Source of the DNA: an uncultured Pseudomonadota bacterium
Lineage (GTDB): Bacteria > Lernaellota > Lernaellaia > Lernaellales > Lernaellaceae
Reading direction: 5' to 3'
Assembly: GCA_937967875.1 (NCBI GenBank)
Contig: CALBTQ010000095.1
Span: 1-10,226 of the forward strand
Length of the DNA: 10,226 nt
A program made the translations under genes and the position numbers. The notes beneath the pieces are model-generated. The model saw only the letters and a list, made by a program, of their open reading frames with translations, ran no database searches and was not told the origin of the DNA. Below, in pieces: positions 1 through 5,352 of the stretch. Position 1 is the first letter of the stretch. Each line of letters opens with the position of its first letter.

Positions 1-45
1 GATCGTATTCGGTGACTGGAGTTCAGACGTGTGCTCTTCCGATCT
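1..45. other. Illumina index/Read-2 adapter (not genomic)
   Basis: Positions 12-45 match the Illumina TruSeq Read-2 (P7 side) adapter, running from GTGACTGGAG to TCTTCCGATCT. The three bases before position 4 fit the end of the P7 primer, and 4-11 (CGTATTCG) sit exactly where an 8-base i7 index belongs. This is library sequence left on the assembly. The reading frame that starts at 12 gives the peptide MTGVQTCALPI, which is purely adapter-encoded. Genome sequence begins at about 46. Confidence 0.97.
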
Positions 46-81
46 TTTATGGACACCCTGCCTCGCCATCGAACTCAACTC

Positions 82-110
82 TTGACACGAGGCCCCGACA
101 TCTCAATAAT
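82..110 (+). promoter_or_regulatory. Sigma70-type promoter of the SGNH hydrolase gene
   Basis: A perfect -35 box TTGACA (82-87) is followed after exactly 17 bp by AATAAT (105-110), a 5 of 6 match to the -10 consensus. A start of transcription near 117 would give a leader of about 30 nt. That leader contains the Shine-Dalgarno GGAG (138-141), 6 nt before the ATG at 148. No operator-like repeat is visible in the short stretch available. Confidence 0.75.
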
Positions 111-147
111 GCTTGCTCGCCGCCGTTGGTGACCGTTGGAGTGACAT

Positions 148-1245
148 ATGCGCAAGTTGTTGATTTCGGTGGTAATTTCATTGCTCTGCCTTGCCTGGGC
201 CGGAGCGGCCGCAGCCGTGTCGATCGACGGGACGATCTACCGCGACGTCAACGAAAACGCGCGGACGCTCAATTATCAACGTCACGACTGGCGCGACGAA
301 CCGCTCGCCGATGTCTACCTGGAGATGCTCGGCCCTGATTATCTGCGCGTTTCCAAAACGAACGAGGACGGCGATTTCGTCTTTTTCGACGTGCCCGACG
401 GTATGTATCTGATCGATGTGCAGCTCGATGGCGACCCCGCGCCGGTGTGCACCAGCCACAACCAACCGCGCCATCTGCGCGAGGCGATCGATGCCGGGTA
501 CATCAAGATGGTCACCTTCGGCGATTCGAACAGCGTGTATGGTTCCGACAAGCCCTACCCGCAGTGGGTGGCGGAATACCTCAGCAATTTCGCTGAAGTG
601 GAGCTGACGAACGTGGCGGTGCTCGGTTCGCAGACCGGTCATTGGGCGCCGGGCGGCGCGTTTTGGGGCGACCTGGAACCGCATCTCGCCGACGCCGATC
701 TGATCACCTTTACACTGATCGGCAACGATTTCTGGGATCATTTCGGCACGCCGCCGTTCACCTGGGAACAGTTGTGGGAGAAGATCCAGTCCTTCCCGGC
801 TGTGTACGAGCAATCGCTGGCCAACATTACCGAAATCGTTGATGAAATTCGCAATTACAACCCCGATGTCGACATCGTGTACGTCGTGTACCCGATCTTC
901 GCCAACTGCACGTTGTGGCGCGACCTGGTCGGCGAGGAGATGTGGCCTCTGTTCCGCCTGGTCAACGCCGGCATTTTTGGCGACATCCGCCGGCGTGAGG
1001 CGCAAAACGACGAGCTATTAATTGCCGATATCATGGGGTATTTTCCGCTTGACCTGCTGCTGGACGAATACCTGTTCGACCAAATTCACCCCAACGATCT
1101 GGGCCACCGCATCTACGGCGAGCAGGTGTTCGCCGCGCTGGGTGGGGCGATTGTCGAAGACGGCGAGGCGATTGTCGGCGGACATCGCCTGTGGGGATTC
1201 GCTCCCGAAGAGTCGCCGGCCGACCTGTGCTTGGTCCATTGGTAG
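148..1245 (+). CDS. Exported SGNH/GDSL hydrolase with N-terminal SdrD_B-like domain
   Basis: A 365-residue protein. Residues 1-23 form a Sec signal peptide with a hydrophobic core and an AAAA-type cleavage region. Residues about 25-95 resemble an SdrD_B/prealbumin-like beta-sandwich, seen in the GTIYRDVNEN start and the TNEDGDFVFFDVPDGMYLIDV end. From about 118 the SGNH fold follows: block I GDSN with nucleophile Ser127, block II Gly160 or Gly164, block III IGND with Asn193, and block V DQIHPND with Asp311 and His314. All catalytic positions are present, so it should be an active esterase, lipase or carbohydrate deacetylase in the periplasm or outside the cell; the substrate cannot be told. 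Cys101, Cys254 and Cys361 could form a disulfide. The ATG at 148 has GGAG 6 nt upstream and a strong promoter. It has its own promoter and is 222 bp from pstS, so it is probably a separate unit. Confidence 0.87.
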   Translation: MRKLLISVVISLLCLAWAGAAAAVSIDGTIYRDVNENARTLNYQRHDWRDEPLADVYLEMLGPDYLRVSKTNEDGDFVFFDVPDGMYLIDVQLDGDPAPVCTSHNQPRHLREAIDAGYIKMVTFGDSNSVYGSDKPYPQWVAEYLSNFAEVELTNVAVLGSQTGHWAPGGAFWGDLEPHLADADLITFTLIGNDFWDHFGTPPFTWEQLWEKIQSFPAVYEQSLANITEIVDEIRNYNPDVDIVYVVYPIFANCTLWRDLVGEEMWPLFRLVNAGIFGDIRRREAQNDELLIADIMGYFPLDLLLDEYLFDQIHPNDLGHRIYGEQVFAALGGAIVEDGEAIVGGHRLWGFAPEESPADLCLVHW

Positions 1246-1267
1246 ACAACCTTTCGTGATAATTCGC

Positions 1268-1336
1268 CTTTCATAAAATGACCTGACGCTAACTCCTATG
1301 TTTTAACTGGGATATTTTCGCCATTCTTTCATAAAA
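1268..1336 (+). repeat. Two copies of CTTTCATAAAA ahead of pstS
   Basis: The 11-mer CTTTCATAAAA occurs exactly at 1268-1278 and 1326-1336, 58 bp apart. Each copy resembles the first half of the enterobacterial Pho box (CTGTCAT plus an A/T-rich 4-mer, 6 of 7 match). A convincing second half-site is not present in either copy. The position upstream of a phosphate-transport operon is suggestive, but binding by a PhoB-type regulator is inference. Confidence 0.45.
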
Positions 1337-1370
1337 ATAAATTCGTCGATACCGTTTTTTTATTGACGGC

Positions 1371-1406
1371 ACTCCTATCAGAGTATAAAAAGGCTCTAAT
1401 AGGAGT
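1371..1406. repeat. 13-bp inverted repeat around a TATAAA box upstream of pstS
   Basis: The arms 1371-1383 (ACTCCTATCAGAG) and 1394-1406 (CTCTAATAGGAGT) are complementary except for one position. The 10-base centre holds TATAAA (1384-1389). TTGACG (1363-1368) lies 15 bp before TATAAA, a short spacing for a sigma70 promoter. The arrangement fits an operator or an activator site around a weak promoter. The arms carry the same ACTCCTAT word found elsewhere in this intergenic region. Confidence 0.6.
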
Positions 1407-1435
1407 GCGATTGGAGTATGATAGGAGTCTCATTG
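1398..1435 (+). promoter_or_regulatory. Tandem GATWGGAGT repeats with 11-bp period, candidate regulator site
   Basis: GGAGT occurs at 1402, 1413 and 1424, exactly 11 bp apart, inside the units AATAGGAGT, GATTGGAGT and GATAGGAGT. A fourth, decayed unit (CATTGG) starts at 1431, in phase. On the other strand the word is ACTCCWATC, which also occurs at 1371-1379 and, as ACTCCTATG, at 1292-1300. Response regulators of the OmpR/PhoB family bind head-to-tail direct repeats with an 11-bp period, so a phosphate-responsive regulator is the natural candidate. The motif itself is not the E. coli Pho box, so that assignment is inference. Confidence 0.55.
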
Positions 1436-1453
1436 GTCCGAATTTTGTTTTTC

Positions 1454-1460
1454 AAGGAGG
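1454..1460 (+). promoter_or_regulatory. Shine-Dalgarno that fixes the pstS start
   Basis: AAGGAGG lies 7 nt before the ATG at 1468. The frame is open further upstream to a TTG at 1363, but that extension would run through the regulatory repeats and place 35 extra residues before a clear lipoprotein signal. The ATG at 1468 is therefore the start. Confidence 0.9.
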
Positions 1461-1467
1461 CGTCATC

Positions 1468-2469
1468 ATGTCGTTGAATTTGGGCGGGTTGTCGGGCCGT
1501 TTGGTTAAAGGTGGCGTTCTGTTGCTGGCCGTGGCGATGCTCGTGACGCTGTTCGTCGCGTGCCAGCCGGGAGCGCAGGGCGGGAAGGGTGAAACCAAAA
1601 AAGTTGAAAAAATCACCATTTCCGGCGCATGGGCGCTCTACCCGATGATGGTGCGCTGGGGCGAGGAATACCGCAAGCTGCATCCGGAAATTCGCATCGA
1701 TATTTCCGCGGGCGGAGCGGGCAAGGGCGCGGCTGACGCGCTGGCCGGGCTGGTGGACATCGGCATGGTGTCGCGCGACATCAAGAAGGAAGAGCTCGAG
1801 CAGGGCGGCTTCTTCGTGCCGGTGACCAAGGACGCGGTGTTCCCGACGATGAACGCGGGCAATCCGGCGCTCGCGGCCGGTTTGGCCCAAAAGGGTTTGA
1901 AGAAGCCGGCGCTGTTGGATCTGTACATTCAGGGCAAGCAGTTGAGCTGGGGCGAGATTTCCGGCACGGAAGTCAAGGAGATGGTGCAGCTTTACACGCG
2001 GTCCGATTCCTGCGGCGCGGCGGAAACCTGGGCGAAGTTCCTGGACGGCAACGCGCAGGAAGCGCTCAAGGGCGTTGGCGTGTACGGCGACCCGGGCGTG
2101 GCCGAAGCGGTGCGCCGCGACACGTTCGCTCTGGGCTTCAACAATCTCAACTACGCCTTCGACGCCGCGACCGGCAAGCCGGTGGAAGGGCTGGTGGTGA
2201 TTTCGCTGGACGTCAACGACAACGGCCAGATCGATCCGGAAGAGGACATCACCGACAAAGCCAAGGCCATCGCGGCGGTGCAGAGCGGCACGTATCCTTC
2301 GCCCCCGGCGCGCGATCTGAACCTGCTGACCAAGACCGAATTCAAAGAGCCGACCAAATCCTTCGTGCGGTGGATTCTCACCGACGGACAGCAGTTAGTC
2401 GACGAAGTGGGTTACATCAAGTTGTCGGATGCGCAGTTGGCGGAAGCGCTGGCGAAACTGGGTAATTAG
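1468..2469 (+). CDS. pstS: Phosphate ABC transporter, periplasmic phosphate-binding lipoprotein PstS
   Basis: A 333-residue protein that binds phosphate in the periplasm and hands it to PstCA. Residues 1-32 are a lipoprotein signal with a long hydrophobic stretch ending in FVAC, so Cys32 would be the lipidated residue; Phe at -3 is a slightly atypical lipobox. The mature part shows the PstS ligand-site series: ISGAWALYPM (51-60), SAGGAGKG (80-87), DIGMVSRDIKKEE (97-109) and RSDSCGAAETW (178-188). Residues 248-259 (DVNDNGQIDPEE) match a canonical EF-hand calcium loop at ligand positions 1, 3, 5, 6, 8, 9 and 12. I recall similar DxNxNGxID stretches in some archaeal and bacterial PstS proteins, so this may be a family variant. 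It is the first gene of pstSCAB, with repeat-rich control DNA upstream. Confidence 0.93.
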   Translation: MSLNLGGLSGRLVKGGVLLLAVAMLVTLFVACQPGAQGGKGETKKVEKITISGAWALYPMMVRWGEEYRKLHPEIRIDISAGGAGKGAADALAGLVDIGMVSRDIKKEELEQGGFFVPVTKDAVFPTMNAGNPALAAGLAQKGLKKPALLDLYIQGKQLSWGEISGTEVKEMVQLYTRSDSCGAAETWAKFLDGNAQEALKGVGVYGDPGVAEAVRRDTFALGFNNLNYAFDAATGKPVEGLVVISLDVNDNGQIDPEEDITDKAKAIAAVQSGTYPSPPARDLNLLTKTEFKEPTKSFVRWILTDGQQLVDEVGYIKLSDAQLAEALAKLGN

Positions 2470-2480
2470 TTGCGGGTCAT

Positions 2481-2502
2481 GGACCGCGTCGCCAGGCGGT
2501 CC
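2481..2502 (+). other. Intercistronic hairpin between pstS and pstC
   Basis: GGACCGC (2481-2487) and GCGGTCC (2496-2502) form a perfect 7-bp GC-rich stem with an 8-nt loop, 11 nt after the pstS stop. No T-run follows, so it is not an intrinsic terminator. A stem here could protect the 3' end of a pstS transcript and so give more binding protein than channel, as is common in binding-protein-dependent ABC operons. That role is inference. Confidence 0.55.
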
Positions 2503-2522
2503 GGACGGGAAAGCGAACGACG

Positions 2523-3407
2523 ATGAAGCGGCGGATGGCCAAAGATACTCTCACCGGCTGGAGCATGAAGGCCGCGGTGCTGTTCGCCAATCTGCTGGTG
2601 TTCCTGGTGGCGCTGGGGTTGCTATACAAGGCGCGCCCCATTTTGGCGAGCAAAAGTCTCGGGCATCTGCTGACTTCGTCGAGTTGGCATCCGCTCAAGG
2701 GCGAGTTCGGTTTTTATCCGTTTATCGTCGGCACGGTCGAGGCCACGCTTTTGTCGATGGTTTTGGCCGTGCCGATGTGTTTGCTGGCGGCAATCTACCT
2801 CGCCGAATATGCGCCGCGGCGGCTGCGGGAAAGCGCGCACATCGTCATCGACCTGATGGCGGGCATTCCCTCGGTCATTTACGGTCTGTTCGGCATCATC
2901 GTCGTGGTGCCGATCGTGCGGGAGATCGGCCTGGCGCTGGGCAAGCAGAACACGGGCTATACGCTGCTGTCGGGCGGCGTGATTCTGGCGATCATGGTCG
3001 CGCCGGTGATCATCTCGGTGACGATGGAGGTGCTGCGTTCGGTGCCGGCCGAGGCGCGCGAAACGGCGCTGGCGCTGGGCATCACGCGCTGGGCGGCGAT
3101 CAAGCACGTGGTGTTGCGCCACAGCATGCACGGCGTGCTTTCGGCGATCGTGCTGGGGTTCGCGCGGGCGTTCGGCGAGACGATCGCGGTGATGATGGTT
3201 ATCGGCAACGTGGCGCGGATACCGCGTTCGGTGTTCGATCCGGCCTATCCGCTGCCGGCGCTGATCGCCAACAACTACGGCGAAATGATGTCGGTGCCGC
3301 TGTACGATTCGGCGTTGATGCTGGCCGCGTTGATTTTGTTGTTGGTGGTCGGCGGCTTCCATCTGGTCGCGCACGTCATTTTGTATCGCATCGAGAAAAG
3401 GTGGTAA
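2523..3407 (+). CDS. pstC: Phosphate ABC transporter permease PstC
   Basis: A 294-residue inner-membrane permease with about six hydrophobic segments, near residues 16-36, 64-95, 105-130, 150-168, 207-228 and 262-287. It carries the PstC/PstA hallmark GIPSVIYGLFGI (114-125) and the cytoplasmic EAA loop that contacts PstB (about 170-205, with EARETALALG at 177-186). It ends with charged residues on the cytoplasmic side. With PstA it forms the phosphate channel. The ATG at 2523 has only a weak, distant purine stretch (GGGAAAG), and the ATG at 2535 (residue 5) is an alternative start after GGCGG. It follows pstS by 53 nt, and only 3 nt separate it from pstA. It is assigned to PstC rather than PstA by gene order and by the DPAYPLPALIANNYGE periplasmic region (239-254). 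Confidence 0.92.
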   Translation: MKRRMAKDTLTGWSMKAAVLFANLLVFLVALGLLYKARPILASKSLGHLLTSSSWHPLKGEFGFYPFIVGTVEATLLSMVLAVPMCLLAAIYLAEYAPRRLRESAHIVIDLMAGIPSVIYGLFGIIVVVPIVREIGLALGKQNTGYTLLSGGVILAIMVAPVIISVTMEVLRSVPAEARETALALGITRWAAIKHVVLRHSMHGVLSAIVLGFARAFGETIAVMMVIGNVARIPRSVFDPAYPLPALIANNYGEMMSVPLYDSALMLAALILLLVVGGFHLVAHVILYRIEKRW

Positions 3408-3410
3408 GGC

Positions 3411-4259
3411 ATGCGGCGGCAGATCATCGAGGAGAAAATCTTCAAGGCGCTGATGATCGCCTCGCTGGCCACCGTGTTTCTGGCGTTGCTGGCGATCATC
3501 GTGATCATCGTGGCGCGCGGCGCGAAGGCGATGAGCATTGACATGATCATCAAGCTGCCCGAGGGCGGTTACTACCTGGGCAAGGGCGGGGGCGTGGCCA
3601 ACGCGATCGTTGGTTCGCTGCTGCTGACCGGCGGAGCGTCGATCATCTCGCTGGCGCTGGCGTTGCCGATCGCCTTTGCCTTGCAGCGCGAGTACATTCC
3701 GCGGCGCATCGCCCGCGTCACGCGCCTGGCGCTGGACGTGCTGTGGGGCACGCCCTCGATCGTTTACGGCGCCTTCGGCTTCGTGATCATGGTGTACCTG
3801 GGCATTGGCGCGTCGCTGCTGGGGGGGATTATCGCCCTGTCGCTGCTGATGCTGCCGATCATGACCCGCGCGATGGAGGAGATCATCCGCATGGTGCCGA
3901 TGCAGTTGAAGGAGATTTCCTACTCGTTGGGCACCACGCGTCTGGAGACGACCTTCTCGGTGGTGCTGCGTCAGGCGCTGCCGGGCGTGTGCACGGCGGC
4001 GATGCTCGCGTTCGGGCGGGGCATCGGCGACGCGGCGTCGATTCTATTCACCGCCGGTTACACCGATTCCATTCCGCAAGCATTGGACGAACCGGTAGCC
4101 TCGCTGCCGCTGGCCGTGTTTTTCCAGATTCTGACGCCGCTGCCGGCGGTGCAGGATCGCGCGTACGCCTCGGCGCTGATCCTGCTGCTGGTCGTGTTGC
4201 TGGTCAACCTGGTCGCGCGGCTGCTGAGCGCGCGTTTTTCACGGAACATCATCAAGTAG
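3411..4259 (+). CDS. pstA: Phosphate ABC transporter permease PstA
   Basis: A 282-residue inner-membrane permease, the partner of PstC. Hydrophobic segments lie near residues 12-36, 64-90, 105-129, 134-150, 193-214 and 252-274. The family motif TPSIVYGAFGF (114-124) and the EAA-type coupling loop (about 155-190, with LKEISYSLG at 166-174) are clear. FGRGIGDAASILFTAG (201-216) is the usual segment after the loop. The periplasmic loop between the first two membrane segments holds the LPEGGYYLGKGGGVANAIVGS region (from 49) typical of PstA. The ATG at 3411 lies 3 nt after the pstC stop, with a GGTGG ribosome-binding sequence inside the end of pstC, so the two are probably translationally coupled. 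PstB starts 9 nt after its stop. Confidence 0.93.
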   Translation: MRRQIIEEKIFKALMIASLATVFLALLAIIVIIVARGAKAMSIDMIIKLPEGGYYLGKGGGVANAIVGSLLLTGGASIISLALALPIAFALQREYIPRRIARVTRLALDVLWGTPSIVYGAFGFVIMVYLGIGASLLGGIIALSLLMLPIMTRAMEEIIRMVPMQLKEISYSLGTTRLETTFSVVLRQALPGVCTAAMLAFGRGIGDAASILFTAGYTDSIPQALDEPVASLPLAVFFQILTPLPAVQDRAYASALILLLVVLLVNLVARLLSARFSRNIIK

Positions 4260-4268
4260 GGAACGATC

Positions 4269-5117
4269 ATGCCGCATATCAGCATTCAAAATCTGAACGT
4301 CTTTTACGGCAAACAACCGGCTTTGCGCGACATCACGGTGGATATTCCCGATCATAAAATTACGGCGATCATCGGACCGTCGGGCTGCGGCAAAACGACG
4401 CTGCTCAAGAGCCTCAACCGCCTGACCGACCTCTACGACGAGGTCGGCACGAACGGCCAGGTGCTCATCGACGGCGACGACATCAACGGCCCGAAGGCCA
4501 ATGTGCTGGAGCTGCGCAAGAAGCTCGGTTATCTTTCCCAGCGGCCGTTCCCGCTGCCGATGTCCATTTACGACAACATCACCTTCGGCCCGCGCATTCA
4601 CCGCATGAAGCGCCTCAAGTCGCTGTCGCGCCTGGGCGATTTCATCCGGCTGCACCAGGTGGAGAATTTCGATCTGGAGCAAGCGCTGGAAGAGGGGGCG
4701 CGCAAGAAAAAGGGCGCGAGCGATTTGCTCGTCGAGTTTTACCTGCGCCTGGCCGGCCTGTGGGACGAGGTGAAGGATCGTCTGGGTGCGCCGGCCTCGC
4801 GGCTGTCGATCGGCCAACAGCAACGCCTCGCGTTGGCGCGTACGCTGGCGGTCGAGCCGGAGATCATTCTGGCCGACGAGCCGACCTCGGCGCTCGATCC
4901 GCTGTCGGCCACGCTGATCGAGCGGCAGTTCCAGGCGCTCAAGCAAAACTACTCGATCATCATCGTTACGCACATCCTGCGGCAGGCGCGGCGCATCGCC
5001 GATTACGTGCTGTTCATGTACCTGGGCGAACTGGTCGAGTACGGCCCGGCCGAGGAAATTTTCCACGCCCCGAAGGATCCGCGCACCAAAGCCTACCTCT
5101 CGGGCGAAATCAGTTAG
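4269..5117 (+). CDS. pstB: Phosphate ABC transporter ATP-binding protein PstB
   Basis: A 282-residue cytoplasmic ATPase that drives phosphate import through PstCA. Visible motifs in order are Walker A GPSGCGKTT (36-44), Q-loop Gln91 followed by the PstB-typical PMSIYDNITFG (97-107), signature LSIGQQQR (179-186), Walker B ILADEP (200-205) with catalytic Glu204, D-loop SALD (207-210), and switch His235 in VTH. The C-terminal MYLGELVEYGPAEEIF (250-265) is standard PstB. Two oddities: the signature has Ile in place of the second Gly of LSGGQ, and the stretch between FG (106-107) and the signature is about 30 residues longer than I expect for PstB. The extra part is a charged helical region around 113-152. 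AGGGA sits about 6 nt before the start. It is the last gene of the operon; phoU does not follow. Confidence 0.93.
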   Translation: MPHISIQNLNVFYGKQPALRDITVDIPDHKITAIIGPSGCGKTTLLKSLNRLTDLYDEVGTNGQVLIDGDDINGPKANVLELRKKLGYLSQRPFPLPMSIYDNITFGPRIHRMKRLKSLSRLGDFIRLHQVENFDLEQALEEGARKKKGASDLLVEFYLRLAGLWDEVKDRLGAPASRLSIGQQQRLALARTLAVEPEIILADEPTSALDPLSATLIERQFQALKQNYSIIIVTHILRQARRIADYVLFMYLGELVEYGPAEEIFHAPKDPRTKAYLSGEIS

Positions 5118-5189
5118 AAGACGGACTGTAACCGATTCACACACCTTTGGCTTCGCCAAAAGTGTGGCACACGGGAAAATGACCGTCTT
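5118..5189 (+). other. Long-range inverted repeat just after pstB
   Basis: AAGACGG begins right after the pstB stop (5118-5124), and its complement CCGTCTT lies at 5183-5189, enclosing the first hairpin repeat. GGCACAC (5166-5172) also pairs with GTGTGCC (5193-5199). The downstream RNA of pstSCAB can therefore fold in alternative ways. No T-run follows any of these stems, so I do not call a terminator for pstB. Confidence 0.35.
5140..5172 (+). repeat. 33-bp hairpin repeat, copy 1
   Basis: The arms CACACCTTTGGC (5140-5151) and GCCAAAAGTGTG (5155-5166) form a 12-bp stem with one mismatch and a TTC loop, followed by GCACAC. The same 33 bases recur at 5244-5276. Copies this exact in an intergenic gap, each able to form a hairpin, look like REP-like dispersed repeats. 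Confidence 0.85.
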
Positions 5190-5204
5190 TCTGTGTGCCA
5201 TAGT

Positions 5205-5222
5205 TTTCGCCGTCAGGCGAAA
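5205..5222 (+). repeat. Hairpin between the two 33-bp repeats
   Basis: TTTCGCC (5205-5211) and GGCGAAA (5216-5222) form a perfect 7-bp stem with loop GTCA. It is flanked by GTGTGCC (5193-5199) and CTGTGCC (5224-5230), which resemble parts of the 33-bp repeat. It seems to be a diverged spacer element of the same repeat cluster. Confidence 0.55.
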
Positions 5223-5243
5223 GCTGTGCCTTGTTTGAACCAG

Positions 5244-5276
5244 CACACCTTTGGCTTCGCCAAAAGTGTGGCACAC
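5244..5276 (+). repeat. 33-bp hairpin repeat, copy 2
   Basis: Identical over all 33 bases to 5140-5172, starting 104 bp further on in the same orientation. The bases after each copy (GGGAAAATGAC and AAGAGAATGAT) are still similar, so the duplicated unit was probably longer and has diverged at its end. Confidence 0.85.
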
Positions 5277-5294
5277 AAGAGAATGATGCACGGT

Positions 5295-5328
5295 AAAAAA
5301 ACGGGGACGCGAAAACTCGCATCCCCGT
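5295..5328 (-). terminator. Rho-independent terminator of the TonB-receptor gene
   Basis: Read on the minus strand, the stem ACGGGGATGCGA / TCGCGTCCCCGT (12 bp, one mismatch, 4-nt loop) is followed directly by a run of T (plus-strand A's 5295-5301). It lies 24 nt after the receptor stop. On the plus strand the stem is followed by CG and mixed bases before any T's, so it should work poorly for pstB. Confidence 0.88.
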
Positions 5329-5352
5329 CGTATCTGCCTTTTTGTCGGTCGG

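Noticed and set aside
1363..1467. N-terminal extension of pstS from a TTG at 1363
   Set aside because: It would translate the promoter repeats. The AAGGAGG site and the lipoprotein signal both point to the ATG at 1468.
2429..3541. 370-codon plus-strand frame overlapping pstC in another phase
   Set aside because: Its translation is Gly/Ala/Arg/Asp-rich and without motifs, while the pstC frame has the full permease pattern.
5140..5276. CRISPR array
   Set aside because: There are only two copies, the spacing is 71 bp and is itself structured, and no cas genes are present. The copies are hairpin-forming intergenic repeats.
4239..5291. Long minus-strand open frame opposite pstB
   Set aside because: It lies antisense to a gene with every ABC motif, begins in the hairpin repeats and has an Arg/His/Gln-rich translation typical of the shadow of a GC-rich gene.
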